DNA of 64,000 nucleotides, taken from the NCBI GenBank assembly GCA_014281115.1, contig JACONQ010000016.1, positions 1,736,001-1,800,000 on the forward strand, read 5' to 3'. Source of the stretch: Laburnicola sp. R22_1. Lineage: Eukaryota; Ascomycota; Dothideomycetes; Pleosporales; Didymosphaeriaceae. A program made the position numbers and the translations under genes. Below, piece by piece: positions 22,331-35,732 of the stretch (the first letter of the stretch is position 1; each line of letters begins with the position of its first letter). The notes under the pieces are model-generated. The model saw nothing but the letters and a program-made list of their open reading frames with translations. It did no database searches and was not told the DNA's origin.

Positions 22331-23899
22331 ACATAAAGAATATGGAGATGCGTAGGCCTAACAATATCTTAGGTCTAACCCTAAAAAAGGAGATTTTAGC
22401 AGCTAAAAAGAAAATAAAACTAGTTAATATCCTAGTAGGTAGTTTTAAAGATATACTGTCCTAAGTAATAAACGCTAGAGTTAGCCTAAGAGTCTAAAAA
22501 GTACTTAGTAATATGCTAAAAGTTAAAAAGATAATTTTTAAGGACACTTTTAGCAAAGGGGACATACACTAGCTATAGATACTAGCTACTACTATAGAGG
22601 AAGTAACTAATAAAGACTTAGGCAATAGACACGCTAACTATGCACCTATTTCTAGAGTTTAAGTCTCTAAATAGATATTCGTTAAGCTTAAAAATAAAGT
22701 AGTTACTTACTATAGGTCTTATAAACTAAAGTTATCTTGAGCAGTACTATAGATAAATTAGGCATCTAGTATAGGCGTATTAATTGCAAAGGCACAGTTT
22801 AGTAAAGTAATACTAACTATAACTATTACTAACAAAAAGGATCTTAAGAGAGAATTAGGGGTTAAATATATAAAAAGAGACTATCCTTAAGTAATATACT
22901 AAATGAATAAGTATTAAATAAGTGCCTTACTTACCACTAGTACGGAATTAAACACTATTTACTTTAGCACTGCTAAAGCTATAGGTCTCTAAATTATATC
23001 TATACTACTTTAATTATAAAGTGTAAAACTAATAACTATAAATAGCAATTATAAGAATGTCTAAGGTGTTATATTCTAAGCTCTAATTAGGATAGGCTAG
23101 ATTATTATTATATTAACGCTATTTATTGTTAGGTTCCTATCTAGCGCTATTATTCTAGGAAACGTATTCTTAGTAGACGCGAAGGCGGAATTCTCCTATA
23201 AGAATAATAGTAAGACCTACTATAAGCTATAGAATAATTAAAAGCTCTACTCTATATAATTTGTAGCTACTTACACTAACCTATTTAACTTAAGAGGCGC
23301 AATTATTACTAAAGTAATAGAAAACTTTAATGGAATATAGTAGCTAGGGCTAGCGTTTCTAAGTACCTAGAATACATAGAACTTAGCGCTAATATCGTTT
23401 TAGAGTAGTGGCTTTGCTATAGATTACTATTAATAATAAGTAAGGCTAATATTAAGCTTAAGTAGGAATTAGGGCTAAGGGCCTAGAAGCAGATGCTAAA
23501 TTAGGTAGTGCTAACTTATAAGAGAGAAATTGTAAATAGAAATAAATAGCTTATATAGAACGCTAATAAGAACTAGTTAGTAATAGATCTTAATAAGAAT
23601 TTTATCTACTACACTAATTAAGGTATAATTAGAAGGCATATAGATCGTAGTATTATTATTTAAGATAACAAAGAACTTCTAGTTATTAATTTACTAGACT
23701 GCGACGAAGAAGTTAATAAGATTTTTTAGGCTCTAGCTATATAGATAAAATTTAAAAAGATAATAAGGGTTAAAAGCAGCGCGTTTTAGATAGAATAGAT
23801 AAAGATAATTAATATAACTAAAATAGCTTTTAAAGTAAACACTATATATAAGACTAAGAATAAGAAGATTAATTTTTTATATAACTTAGGCGTTAAGCC

Positions 23900-25450
23900 T
23901 TAAGATATTAAGGGCTAGTTAGACTAGAAGCAGGAGGCTATAAAAAAGAAAAAGAGGACTAATACTAGGCCTTAGCTATTTAATAAATATTTCCTTAACT
24001 AGTAGGCAGAATTTCTAAGAGATAATTAGTTAACACTAGAATAGATTACAGAAATAAATATTAGTCTAGATCTTTTACTTTAGAAAAGAGATATATTACT
24101 AAAAGTTCTATAGTAAAGGGAACTAGCCCTATTATTTAATTTTACTAAGTTAGGGCAAGTGTATTCTAATATAGCTCTACTAGTTAAGATCTACACTATT
24201 AATTATATTGCTTAGAAGGGATTGTACTTTCTAGTTCTTTAGAAACTTAGAAATATAGTTATTAATATAGTGTAGTAGAGGCTTAATTAGGGCATGCTAA
24301 AGTATAGTAGGAGTCTATATTGCAACTTGTAGTTTTTAGTTAAGAAGAAGAATAGAGGATACTAACTAATTAATAATATCTAACGCATTAATAGTGATAT
24401 AGTCTAAGATAGTAATTTTCCTCTAAACTCTAAGAAGTTCTTAGAAGAGTTTACTAGTTATTTTATAATATTCTTTATTAACTTCTTTTATAGATATAAC
24501 AAAGTAACTTTTTATAAACTTTTCTACGCTATAAATATATTTTATACGTCTCTAGGACTTGTCTAGTAGTGCACGTTACCTATAGGAATAACTAATTCTA
24601 TAGCCAAATTTATATAGATTATTATAAAGATTTTTATAACTAGATTCTCTTTTAATATATACCTTATATAGACAATATTATAGTAAAGGGCCTAAAGACT
24701 AACTATAATAGAGAGATACTTAAGAAAGAAATTTGTAAATATATTATAGAATATCTTATAAATTCTAATTAGGTTTTAGTAAATATAGAACTAGTAGGCG
24801 TTACTATATTAGGTAAGAACTACTATAGTCTAACTAGGGCTATACTACTATAGATATAGTTAGATATATGATTGCTATACTACTATTTGCACTACTACAT
24901 AAGAGCGTAGAGTTTTACACAAAAATTATAAAAAGTGTAGGAATATAGTAATTAAAGAAGAGTATTACTTTTGCCCTAATATTAGTATCTATTAACTACT
25001 TAGAGCTATTATAAAAAGTAGTAATTTTAGTAGATAGTAGCAAAATTAAACAGGGAGCTGTATTATAGCAATATAGGCTAGATAGTCTCCTTTATTTAGT
25101 GTAGTTTAAATTAGGTATTTAGTCTTAAAGTAAATATAACTAGGATTTAGGGAAGTATAAGTGCAAAGCCCTTCTTCTTGCGCTTAAAAAGTTTTAACTC
25201 TAAATTTATACAATATACTTTATTATAAAAACTAATCTCTATATCTTAATTACATAGCTAAATTATAGCGCAACTAACTTACTAGAAGTTTTAATAACCT
25301 ACTAGTTAGCACTTTTAACGCTTTAGGAGTTTAATATCTACTATATTTTAGGGCATAAGAATGTGGTTGCCAATGCGCTCTTAAGATATAAATAGAAAAA
25401 GGGTTAGGTTCTTTCCAAATAGCTAAAAGAAGATATTAAAGACTTGATTA
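23900..25450 (+). pseudogene. Reverse transcriptase and RNase H relic of G3
   Basis: RNA-dependent DNA polymerase of the element. At about 24330-24440 the frame reads LVKKKNRGYQLINNIQRINS, followed by a block matching the usual DFFSGYDQ, then PIGITNSIAKF. The active-site box at about 24665-24710 reads YIDNIIVKGPKTNYN, so the second catalytic Asp is Asn. A one-base shift separates this box from the frame just upstream. RNase H-like sequence continues to about 25400. It is dead through stops and the frameshift. Confidence 0.8.
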
Positions 25451-25599
25451 AGAAGTATTTAGGGCATATTAGTATTGTATCCTTTACTATAGGTAAGGAG
25501 GCTAAAGTAGAAATAGAATATATAGAGCCTACTATTAATAATCTGCCTAAAATTTCCTATGACCTATATACTAAACACTTTTATAATCTTATAACCTAG

Positions 25600-26950
25600 C
25601 TTATAATTCTAACTATACCTAACGGCCTATTTAAGAAAGACTAAAGGCATATTAGACTATAAGCTTAGAAGTATAGGGTTATAAGAGGCATACTATAGTA
25701 TTAAACTATAGAAAATAGGCTGCTATATAGAGTTGTAGATAACTTAGTCTAATAGGTAAATATTTCATAATAACTTTATAAAGAATTAGGCTATTAAGAA
25801 TAAGAAGGTATTTAGAGAAAGATTATAGTATATTATTACTAGCTAAATCTATATTAGAGTGTTAAAGAATATATTAAAACTTGCGCTAAATATTAGATGC
25901 ATTCTACTAGAAAGATAGTAGAGGAGCTATACCTTATATAGGAAATAGATATAATTTAGAAATAGATTATAGTAGATATAGTGTATATATCTAGAAATAG
26001 ATAAGAAAAGGAATTTATAGTTATTGCTAGAAATTATACCGTTAAATAGCCTAAAGTAAAAGTACTTACTAATACTAACTTAGCTATAGTTGCCCAGTTC
26101 TTAAAAGAATCTATCTTTAGTAGGTAGGACATCTCCTTTTGCCTATTAGTAGATAGAGAACTAGAGATAGAGGCTTAGTAGAAAACTTAGCTAAATAGTT
26201 TAGTATCTAATAAGTAGTATCTAGTGCTTATTATCTATAAGGGTAAAGTCTAGTAGAAAGAGGCTACTAAGAGCTTATTAGCGTACTATAAAAGATAAAG
26301 GACAACTAGATCTAGAACGTACCTAAAGCTTTATAAGCTAATTAGGTTATAGTAAAGTAGTCTATAGGCAAAACACTAGTCTTTCTAATTTATAGAAAAG
26401 AATATGTTCTTTCTATTAAACTTTGTATCCTAATATAGTATACACTTTTATAGGAATAAGTTTATATTACTAAAGAACTTCTAGCTATTAGAGTAGAGTA
26501 GTTTAAGAAGCGTAACTATTACCTTTAAGAAGCTATTAACTAAACTATCTAATTACGTAAATAAGAAAAGAAATAGTTTAACAACTAGTGCACTCTTAGA
26601 ATAAAGCTACTATAATAAGGCAATTTAGTATTAGTATATAATACTTTGTAGGCTAGCAATATAAGTTGCAAAGTTAAGCTCGCTAAAAGGTACAAAGGCC
26701 CTTTTAGAATTAGGGCTATGCTATTATATAGATAAGGATAGTATATACTTAAGAAGCTTAATAGAACACTCTTTTATAATAGAACGCTAGGCAATTGTAT
26801 TATTTAATTCTATTTACGTATAATAATAGACTTTAAGATAATACTAGAACCTAGTATTATAGACACTAATAATCTTTTAGAAGAAATTACTAATTCTTTA
26901 AAGAAAGTTAATTCTATAGATCTTAGTAAAGTTATATAGAGGCCTAAGCC
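25600..26950 (+). pseudogene. Integrase relic of G3
   Basis: Follows RT in the Gypsy order. A core segment aligns with the RHWHVDVVHMP... and VARDDLSGW region of the group (here around EIDYSRYSVYISR and EFIVIARNYTVKQ, about 25940-26050). A C-terminal segment, KGTKALLELGLCYYIDKD near 26690, aligns with the usual LGPYRI...GSYRL block. Many TAG/TAA codons. Confidence 0.65.
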
Positions 26951-29900
26951 TAAATATCTCATATTTACATATAGAGTATAAAGGCTAGTAAGATATATAT
27001 AAAATATCCCTATAAGAATAAAGTAAGTAGGAATTCTACTACTAGTAGTAAACTTTAACCCCTTAGACTTCGCCTATTAAAAGAAGTAAGCTAGCTAGAA
27101 TAGCGGCGTATTATAAGCTAAGGAATAGCTTATTTTTTAAGGGGAGAAGGAAGTAGTTAAAGAAGAAAAAGTTAGAAAAGAAGATAGAATAATAGTATTA
27201 GTACTAAGTTAAATTAAAGTCTTATATATATATATATATATATAATTACTAGGGTAGTATTATAAGCTATAGACTTTAATAATAGAGCCTAACTAATAAT
27301 TAGATAGCTAAAAATTAAAAGCTAAGAACTACTATACTAACCTCTATAAGAACCTAAACCTCTATAACTACTATAGCCTAAGCTATAATTAGGGTTTAAA
27401 TTACAACTCTAATAGGAGCAAAGTATAGGGCTACCTTACTTTATAGCTTAAGTTCTACTAAGGCCTAAATCTAGGCGTATAGCTTAGGTAGAGAGGTTAG
27501 AAGAAATAGAGGATAGACCTAAAGAAAGAGAAAAGGAAATTATATTACTATAGCTAAGTAGGGATAGGAGAGTGTAGATAGAATTAATAAACTATTAGGA
27601 AGCTAAATATATAAAGCAAGACAAGTAGAATAAAACTTTAAAAGGATTATTAGTAGTCTAAAAAGAGGATACGTTAAAAGACAAAGAGCTAATCTATAGC
27701 ACTATATTAAGTAGGACCTAACCTAGAGAGGAATTAGGGCTAGAAAGTAGATAACTAGAAGTAGGAGTAGTTTAGCCCTAAGATAAAGAAAGGCTACCGC
27801 TATTACTACTAAAGAAAATAATAGGTTAAAAAGGATAGGAAAAGAGTAGTATATAAAGAGAACCTTAAAATAAAAAAGGACTACTACTATTACTACTAAA
27901 AAGAATAATAGGCTAGATATAATAACGCCAAAAAAGGAGTGTGCATAGAAAAGGCTTAGTAATATTAGAATTAGTGCCTAATAAAGAATTAGACGCCTCT
28001 AAGAAACTCTTAATAATTGGATAAGGCCTACTAGGGCGCCTAGTAGGAAGTATTATAGTAGTATTACTATAACTAAGTAGCTTACTAATTTTATTATAGA
28101 TATAGGTATTTACTTCTAGTTGCTTTGTCTGCAGCTTATATACTTACTAATAACCCTACTAGAAAGAATTAGCTTAAGTGTTTATAGCACATACTAGAGA
28201 GAATAAAGCTAGATAAGCAGATTAGCAATAGGGGACTAGTTAAGAGCGAATTAGGGCTTACTATAGTAGTTAAAGAAGTACTACTAATATTAGAAAGTTG
28301 TCTAGTATAGAATATAGTAGCCCTTAAGGAGAAGGCGCTCACTACTATTAATATACTAAAAGCAGGAATAACAACTATAGATATAAGCCCTATAGACTTA
28401 ATTATAATTACTCTTAGCCACACTAGAATTATAGTTAATATAGCCTTAACCTATAGTAAAGAGAAGGGTAGGAAGATAGAATATATAAAAGTATAACTAG
28501 ATACTAAGCACTATTTAAAGTAATTATACCTTCATTTGTTAGTGCTTATATCTTTTATAAGAGTAGCTTAGTATAGCTAATATAATATAATAGTGTAGGT
28601 AATAAAAGTATTATTAGTAGGATTAGGGTTAATCGTAAAGCTACCTATACTTTAAGTAAACTATATAAAGTAGTCTAATAATAAATGCTTAGTCTAAATA
28701 TTATATAAAAGTCTTATAATTTTATAGATAGTGCTAAAGTTATATAGCTAATTTAAGAGGGTAATAACTACGATATAGGTTAGTAAGTTAAGGGATAATT
28801 AGGGTAGGTATACGCATAATAGAATAGAAGCAGCTATAAGGTGTTGTTAATAGGCGGTGGTAAGGGCTATTACAAGCCTTAGCTGTCTTTCTTACTATTA
28901 CTATTATTATTATTGCTAGCACTAGAGATGTAGCTACTAAAGAAGAAGTTAATAGCAGCTATAGTTAAGGAGAAGGTTAAGATTATTAGGTAGAAGAATT
29001 AAAAAAATATAATAAGAAGAGAAGTAGAAGAATATAAAGAGTAAGTTATATACTTTAAGTAGCTATAAAGCTTTATTAAGTTATAGTAGATAAGATGTGT
29101 GCGTAAACGCCGCTTCTAAACTAGTAATAGGTAGTAGTACTTTTTAAGGAAAGTGCAACTATATTACTACTAGTAAGAAACTCTAACAGTAGATTAAGTA
29201 CCTATAAATAGTAATTAAAGAGTAAATAGCTTATAGGTGTAGACTAGAAGATATAGTATTATAAAAAAAGGAGTAGAGTATAGTAGTAATAAGGGATATA
29301 TTTAAGTACTAATAAGCTATCTAAAGCCTAAGTAGCCTTTAGGTAAAAAGAGATTTTTGCAGCTTTTACTAGTAGGTTATAGGCTAGAACTACTACTTTT
29401 TTTACTCTTTTTCCTTCTTACACTTATTATAGAACTTATAAGCCTAAGTAACTTTAGCTTAAATTTAGGAATTTTATAATAGTCTTTAAAAAAGTCCTAC
29501 TTTCGAAAGTGCTATAACTTCTAGAAACAGTGAGTCTAGGCTTTATTCTCTATATTAGTATTATAGGAAGAAGAAGAACTATTAGGCTAATAGTTAAAGC
29601 GTGCCTAATATCTTTTTAGAGCTTTTTTCTTTCTTAGAATATGTAAATTACAGTTATATAATAGGTAAGGGCTAGAAGTAGTACTAGAACTATCTAAAAA
29701 GCTAATAGGCCTATTTTTAGAGTAGTCTAGTAAGTAGGTATTTTAGACTAGTTAGGAGTATAAGTACGCGTAGTGGTAAAGCTTGCGTAAAAAGAAGATT
29801 AGAAAGAAGCTAAATAAATAGTATTTAAGGGCAAAGCCAGAGAATATGGAATTAGAAAGTTAGAAGATAACTAAGATAGAAATTCAAGGTTATTACTAAT

Positions 29901-31100
29901 TATAAGGCCCTTAAATATAAATATTGCTTCTAGGAAGCTAAGTGTTACTTAGGTTTAAGTATTAAGGTTTATAACGCGTTCTTAACATATAAAAGAAGAA
30001 TTAGAAGATAAAGAATAAAGGCCTATTTAATAGTTAACTTAAGAGGTATTTAGAGTGTAGCCCTATAAAAAGAGAGCTAATAGAGTATATCTAGAATAAA
30101 AGAGTATAGGGCGCTTTTATTATAGATATAGTAGACTATATATACGCTGCTAAATAGTAGTTTTATATTATTATTAGTAAACTAAAAACACTAACACTAC
30201 GCTAGTAAGCATCTATTATAGAATAAAGTGTTATTACTTATAATAGAGAAATAGGTAAAGTTAATATATTCTTAGGTAGCAGTAGTAAATAGGCTTAGCA
30301 TATATGTGGGATAAGGATCTTTATTATTTACTAATTTAGACTATTAGGCCTAGTAGAATATAGCTTACTTATCCTTAGTATTATATTATTGCGCTTTCTA
30401 ACTATAGTAGAGAAAATAAAAAAGCAAGGCGTTAATTATAAGTTTATTAGGGTTATAGTCTAATTAAAGTGTAAAATTATCTTAACTATTACCTAGAGTT
30501 ATAAACTATAAAGTAGGTTATTATTATTACTAACACTCTGCCTAAAGGCTATAAAAACTTAGGCTATAACGTTAAAGCTAATACGTACGTCTAAGAGAGG
30601 AATTACTTCCTAGGGGTTAGTCTAAAGGACTATTAGGGTGAAAAGGACTTATATAGAGATAAGAAGATAATAAATACGCTAATAGAGGGCTTTTTAGACA
30701 CTAGTAGAAGGTTAAAATTACTAGAGCTTACACTATTATCGCCTTAATAAGGAGGCTTACTACTGCTACTACTACTAGAACTAGAGCAGCTAGATAAGTA
30801 GGCGCCTAGGGCATAGTTAATCTAAAGATAGGGAGATATAATAAGGTAGGCTAAGTAAAGGCTTAAAAATAGTTTAGGATTTAGGAGAATAAAAAGCTAA
30901 ATTATAGAAAATTATAAAGGTGTAGAGAGTAAGTAGAATAGGTAGATTAGTAATAAAGTGAGTAAGTGTTTATAGGCTGTTGTTTAAGGTTATACAAAGC
31001 TAGATAATTAGTAGAGTCTGCTATTAGAGGCAGGCCTAACCTTTGCTTGCTAGCAGGAGGTGCTATAGAATATTTAGAATATTTTCTAGAAGGGTGTTTT
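26951..31100 (+). other. Long G3 tail of unknown content
   Basis: About 4 kb between integrase and 3' LTR. It reads on the plus strand with long segments broken only by TAG/TAA, with Gln/Lys/Arg-rich stretches (about 27.1-27.9 kb and 28.9-29.3 kb) and one long readable stretch at about 29.45-30.3 kb. An antisense open stretch at 28169-28423 is probably a shadow. I recognise no domain. A short (TA)n lies at 27223-27243. Confidence 0.45.
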
Positions 31101-31143
31101 GTATAAAGCTTAATAGGGCTAAGCTTTTATAGGTAGAGAGATA

Positions 31144-31292
31144 TATAGTGAAATAAACTCCACTATATAGGTTATGTGGTAAGCTGGTGCCTAATTAGCT
31201 CTTAAGAATTTAATAGGTGGTTTCTTTCTTCTAGCACACACAACTTAATCTATCTTTCTACTAAGTCCTAATTAGGACTGGGTTCTCTTATA
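31144..31292 (+). repeat. 3' LTR of G3
   Basis: Starts TATAGTGAAATAAACTCC (initial TG lost) and matches the 5' LTR along its length. It is immediately preceded by the purine-rich GGTAGAGAGATA. Confidence 0.85.
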
Positions 31293-32255
31293 ATATTTCT
31301 TATCTTTATCTTATACTATTTCTTTAATAAGATAGTAGAATAGGATTTTTCTAATAAAGGGCTCAACATACTTTTAGTACTTTTTAATTTTCTTAAGTAT
31401 AATAACTGTATATTATTAGAATATATATGTAATAAATGGTTATAATAATAATATACTACTTAGCTTCTAGTAGTGCTTTCTTTTTAGTATAGTAAATAGT
31501 ATTTTATAACTATAAAGCGCCTTTTCTATAGCTTTAGTAACTAGTAGTTTTTTTAACTTAAGGTTTACTAGTAGCTGCTTTAGTATATCTAAATAGTTTA
31601 CTATATACTATTATTTTAGAAATTAAAATTATATAGTAGTTAAAACTATAAAGTATTAAAAAAGTAGCTAAAAGGGTAGTAAAATAGAGTAGCTAAGTAA
31701 CTAGCAAAATAAGTTAAAAAATATACTAGTAGTATTAGCGCTTTACTTATATATATAGGTCCTTATAGCTACTTTTTATAATAATAATAATATTTCTATT
31801 ATTATTATGATATTAACTATAGTTATTACGTACTATTATAATTATACCCTATATTATAGTATCTATTAAGAAAGAGTTTTCTAATATTGTAAAAGGCCTC
31901 TTAAGTAGCAGCTTACAGATTCTAGCAAATTTTAAGTATAATAAGTAGAAGGGTGTTACTAAGGTACTTAGTAATTGTAGTCTTTTATTATACTATATAC
32001 TAATATAAATAGGGCTTTAAATCTAAAAATAAAAACGTTCGCACTATTCTTTTATAGTATAGATAAAGTAGATGTTAAAAAGATTATTCTACTAACTATA
32101 AAATACTATTTAAAGGTACACTTAGTAATAGCGCCTATACTATTATATAAAAGTCTTATAATATACTTTATAGGAAAGAAAAGGCACTAAACCCCACTAG
32201 ATTAGCTAATTAAACTATATAATATTATCTAAAAAAGTAGTTTTATAATAGTAAA

Positions 32256-32366
32256 CACCTTTTACGCCTTTCTTAATTACTAAACAGGGGGCTCTGCTTT
32301 TTTTGTTATGTAATTTAAGATGAAAGCCTTTGCCGTCCTACCCCTAGATAGATAAAATAACCCCAC
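32256..32366 (+). mobile_element. S element, 111 bp
   Basis: CACCTTTTACGCCTTTC to the constant end AACCCCAC-like CCCCAC. TSD ATAATAGTAAA (32245-32255) and ATAATAATAAA (32367-32377). Confidence 0.85.
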
Positions 32367-33114
32367 ATAATAATAAAACTACTAACTACGCTCTAAAGTA
32401 TAAAAGTATTAATTGTTTATATAAAAATACTTATATAGTTTTACTTTAAAAATTAAAACAATACTATATTATTATATTCTATTATTATACATTAGTTAAT
32501 TAATAAGGAGTAGATAACTAGTTAAAGGCAAGACTAATAGCTATATACAAGAAATAGAATAAGATTAAAAATAAAGTTAATATAAAGGCCTACTAAGTGA
32601 CCCTAGCTAAGTATAGAGTTATTACTAGTAAGGAAAAAAGCTCTTTTATACTATAAAGTTATATAAGTAAATATATTTTTAGTTATAATAGTATATATAA
32701 AAAGGTTTTACGTAATATATATAAAATAGGCTTAAAAAAGCTTAAGGCTAATAGCATTAAGAGTAAAGCTAATAAGAAAAAGTAAAAGAACTTCTATAAT
32801 AGTATAGATAATATAGGTTTAACTACTAAAAGCTAATACTAGTTACTAATAAGAAATAGTTATATGTTTATTACACTTATTTATTATATATTATTACTAA
32901 TAATTATTAATTATTATAAGCCTAGTTCTTTTACTAATCTTATTAACTATAGTAGGAATAATATACTTAATACTAATAAGGTGAATATTAAAAGAAATAA
33001 TAATAAAAACTGTAAAAAAGAAATTAAAGATAATAGAAAAAGTTTAAGACTTATTTCTAAAAGCTGCTAAATAGGTACAACTCTACTATTATAGATAAAA
33101 ATATGAACGTTAAA

Positions 33115-33292
33115 GGTTTTTAAACTTTAGGAGCTTAGATACTAAGGAGATTTTAAATATTAAAATGAGTTTAGATAATAAAGGGGCTTAGGTACTAAAA
33201 GAGGCTTAGGTACTGAAGGTGCTTTAGATAATAAAGAGGGTTTAAATAATAAAAAGAACTTAGGTACTAAAGAGGTTTTAAATAATAATTAG
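33115..33292 (+). repeat. Codon-level tandem repeat in L1
   Basis: Units of about 27 bases encode variants of Leu-Gly-Thr-Lys and Leu-Asn/Asp-Asn-Lys (TTAGGTACTAAAGAGG, TTAGATAATAAAGGGG). The same repeat lies inverted at about 51710-51845 in L3, where it is open for more than 60 codons. The frame is preserved in both, which suggests an original low-complexity protein segment. Confidence 0.65.
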
Positions 33293-34852
33293 GATATAAA
33301 ATAAAATAAGCTAAAGTTATAGTTTTGCTATAGGTAATGATTATAGCTAATAATTGTACACTAGTTACTAAAAATAATACCTATAGTACTATAGTATGCT
33401 AATTACTACCTAAAACTAACTCTATAATAAAAGACTATATACTAGTCTAGATTTAAGACTAACTTATTATTAGTATACTATACGCTATACACTATTTCTA
33501 GCTAACCTTAATATTAAGACAATACTACTATAGTTAATGTTATTAAATTTGGTTTATTCTATTCTTTTATTAGACTATTATTCTTTCAAACAACTATTTA
33601 ACTAGTTATTATATCATTTTATTACACTAATATTCTTAATTACGATATTAAGTGCTACAGCTACTTTAAAAATTAATATACAGTCTTACGTTATTAAACT
33701 AGTTGCCCTACTACTAGATACTCTTTTTAAATATAAAATACTAGCCCTATAGGTTAATAGGTTAGGAAGTAGAATATTTTATTTTATTTAATATCCCTTT
33801 TTAAACTTTTAAAAGTTAAAAAAAAATTTACTATATAAAACGCGTAGTAGTTTAATACTTAATAGGCTGAAGATAAATAAACCTATAATCTATATCAAAA
33901 CTTTTATCTTTATATAGGCATTATTTAAACTATATTTTTAAAGAGTACAAAGGATTTTTTTAATTATTTAAATATATTCTATTCTAACTATAGATATATA
34001 CTATAACACTTAAATATTAACTCTACTAGTACTTAGCTAATTAGTACTATGCACCTTCCTAACTATACAAGGTCTTAAATATATATATAGGAAAATAAGC
34101 CTATTTTTAAAAAAGAAACTTTTACTTTTTAGTAAAGAAAAGTAAACAGTTATTTTATATCCTATATACTCTTTATAGGTGTTTAAAACTTAACTTTTAT
34201 AGTAGTAATTAATAATAACTAGTTCCTTTAAAGAGCAAAGTAACTATTTTTTAATACTTTCTTTATTTCCTTAGGCCTAATACTATAATAACTAGCTATT
34301 ATAGGTTCTACTAGATATTTCTAAATAAATTTACTCCTACTACGATAGCTATTTTTAGTAATATTAGTAGAGTAACTAAACTTTTATCTTACTTAATATA
34401 TAGTTTATAGCTAATTATCTTGGCTTCTTAGCTATTAATAGTTACTATATTAATAATACTTAGTAGTTTTAAAAAAGCTACTTAACTTTATACTAATATG
34501 TAGTAGCTATATTAAAGTATTAATAGTATTAAAGTTACTATAGGTTTTTAAGGATATAAGAACTATATAAAAGCTTCCAGCTATTATACATAATACTACT
34601 AGTAATAATAGTACCCTAGCATAGAGTATCTAGTATAAATTATTAAAAAGAGTCTTATCTAGAACTAAACAAGGGTATATAATTTATATCTTACTTATAT
34701 TATTAATTTTATTATTTAAAATATTATCTATTACCTTAATCTATTAGCTTCTATTAATCTTAACTCTAAAAAGATATTATAGTAGTAATCTATAAATAAA
34801 ATCTAAGCGTAGATATCTATTCTAAATTTCCTTTCAAGATACATTAGCTATT

Positions 34853-34976
34853 ATTATAAAAGTTATTATAAAAAGTTATTATAAAAGTTATTATAAAAAG
34901 TTATTATAAAAAGTTATTATAAAAAGTTATTATAAAAAGTTATTATAAAAAGTTATTATAAAAAGTTATTATAAAC
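34853..34976 (+). repeat. Minisatellite (TTATTATAAAAAG)n
   Basis: About ten tandem copies of a 12-13 bp unit. The inverted sister copy L2 has the same array at 42952-43093. Confidence 0.9.
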
Positions 34977-35430
34977 TAATCAGCGCGTAGCTCTATACTA
35001 TTTGTATTATAATTAACTAACTACTATAGTAATTTAAGTAATTTCTTATAATATAGAGTAGTACACTACTAAAGAAGTAATTATCTACAATCTAAAATAG
35101 TTAAATAACATACAACTTTATATATAATATATATAAGCGCACACTAAAGCTTTAGGCAAATATTACTATATAGCTAGAGAAAGAGATTATAATAAAGATA
35201 ACTAGAAAATTAAACGCTTCTACTTATAGTAATACTATAAAGGGAGACTTTAAAATTTTTAAAAAACTTTAATTATTAGCCTTAGAATAATTATATTTTA
35301 AGTTAATTGCTTTTATATTCTAAAAGTTTAAGAAGACTATAAACCTTTTAAGTAAGAACCAAAAACCTAGATTTTATATATCTAGCTTGTATATAACTAG
35401 CTCTTTAATTTTCTAAATAAAATAAATAAT

Positions 35431-35542
35431 GTGGCGTTAATTAAATCTACCTAGGGGTAGGATGACAAAGGATTTCATCTCAAATTACATGATACAAAAG
35501 CAGAGCCCCCTGCTTAATAATTAAAAAGAGCGTAAAAACGTA
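35431..35542 (-). mobile_element. S element, 112 bp
   Basis: Starts GTGGCGTTAATTAAATC. Perfect 12-bp TSD AAAATAAATAAT at 35419-35430 and 35543-35554. The matching point in L2 (about 40.6 kb) is uninterrupted. Confidence 0.92.
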
Positions 35543-35732
35543 AAAATAAATAATAGGCTTATTAAAGAGTTAAGTAATATTAAATAGCTAGAAGCTATAT
35601 AGGCTATAGCTAAGATAAAATAAGAGGAGTTATGTAAGTAGTACTTAAGAATAGGTAAAGAAAAACGTTTCTTGTTTAATTATAAAATAATTTTAAATGT
35701 TTTATAAAGGCTTATAGTATATAAAGTATTAT

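Larger units (their letters stand above)
19024..31292 (+). mobile_element. G3: 12.3-kb Gypsy-like LTR retrotransposon
   Basis: Flanked by similar short LTRs (148 and 149 bp). Internal order is a repeat-rich leader, Gag, RT with RNase H, integrase, then about 4 kb of further sequence before a purine-rich GGTAGAGAGATA and the 3' LTR. The RT and integrase motifs match the large fungal Gypsy group whose RT carries YRLINNAQRINS and FIDDIGVKGPKT. The element is saturated with RIP stops. The LTRs differ at many sites, compatible with age plus RIP. Confidence 0.85.

Noticed and set aside
28169..28423. Minus-strand open stretch of 84 codons with hydrophobic residues
   Set aside because: It lies within G3, antisense to the reading direction of the element, with no motif.
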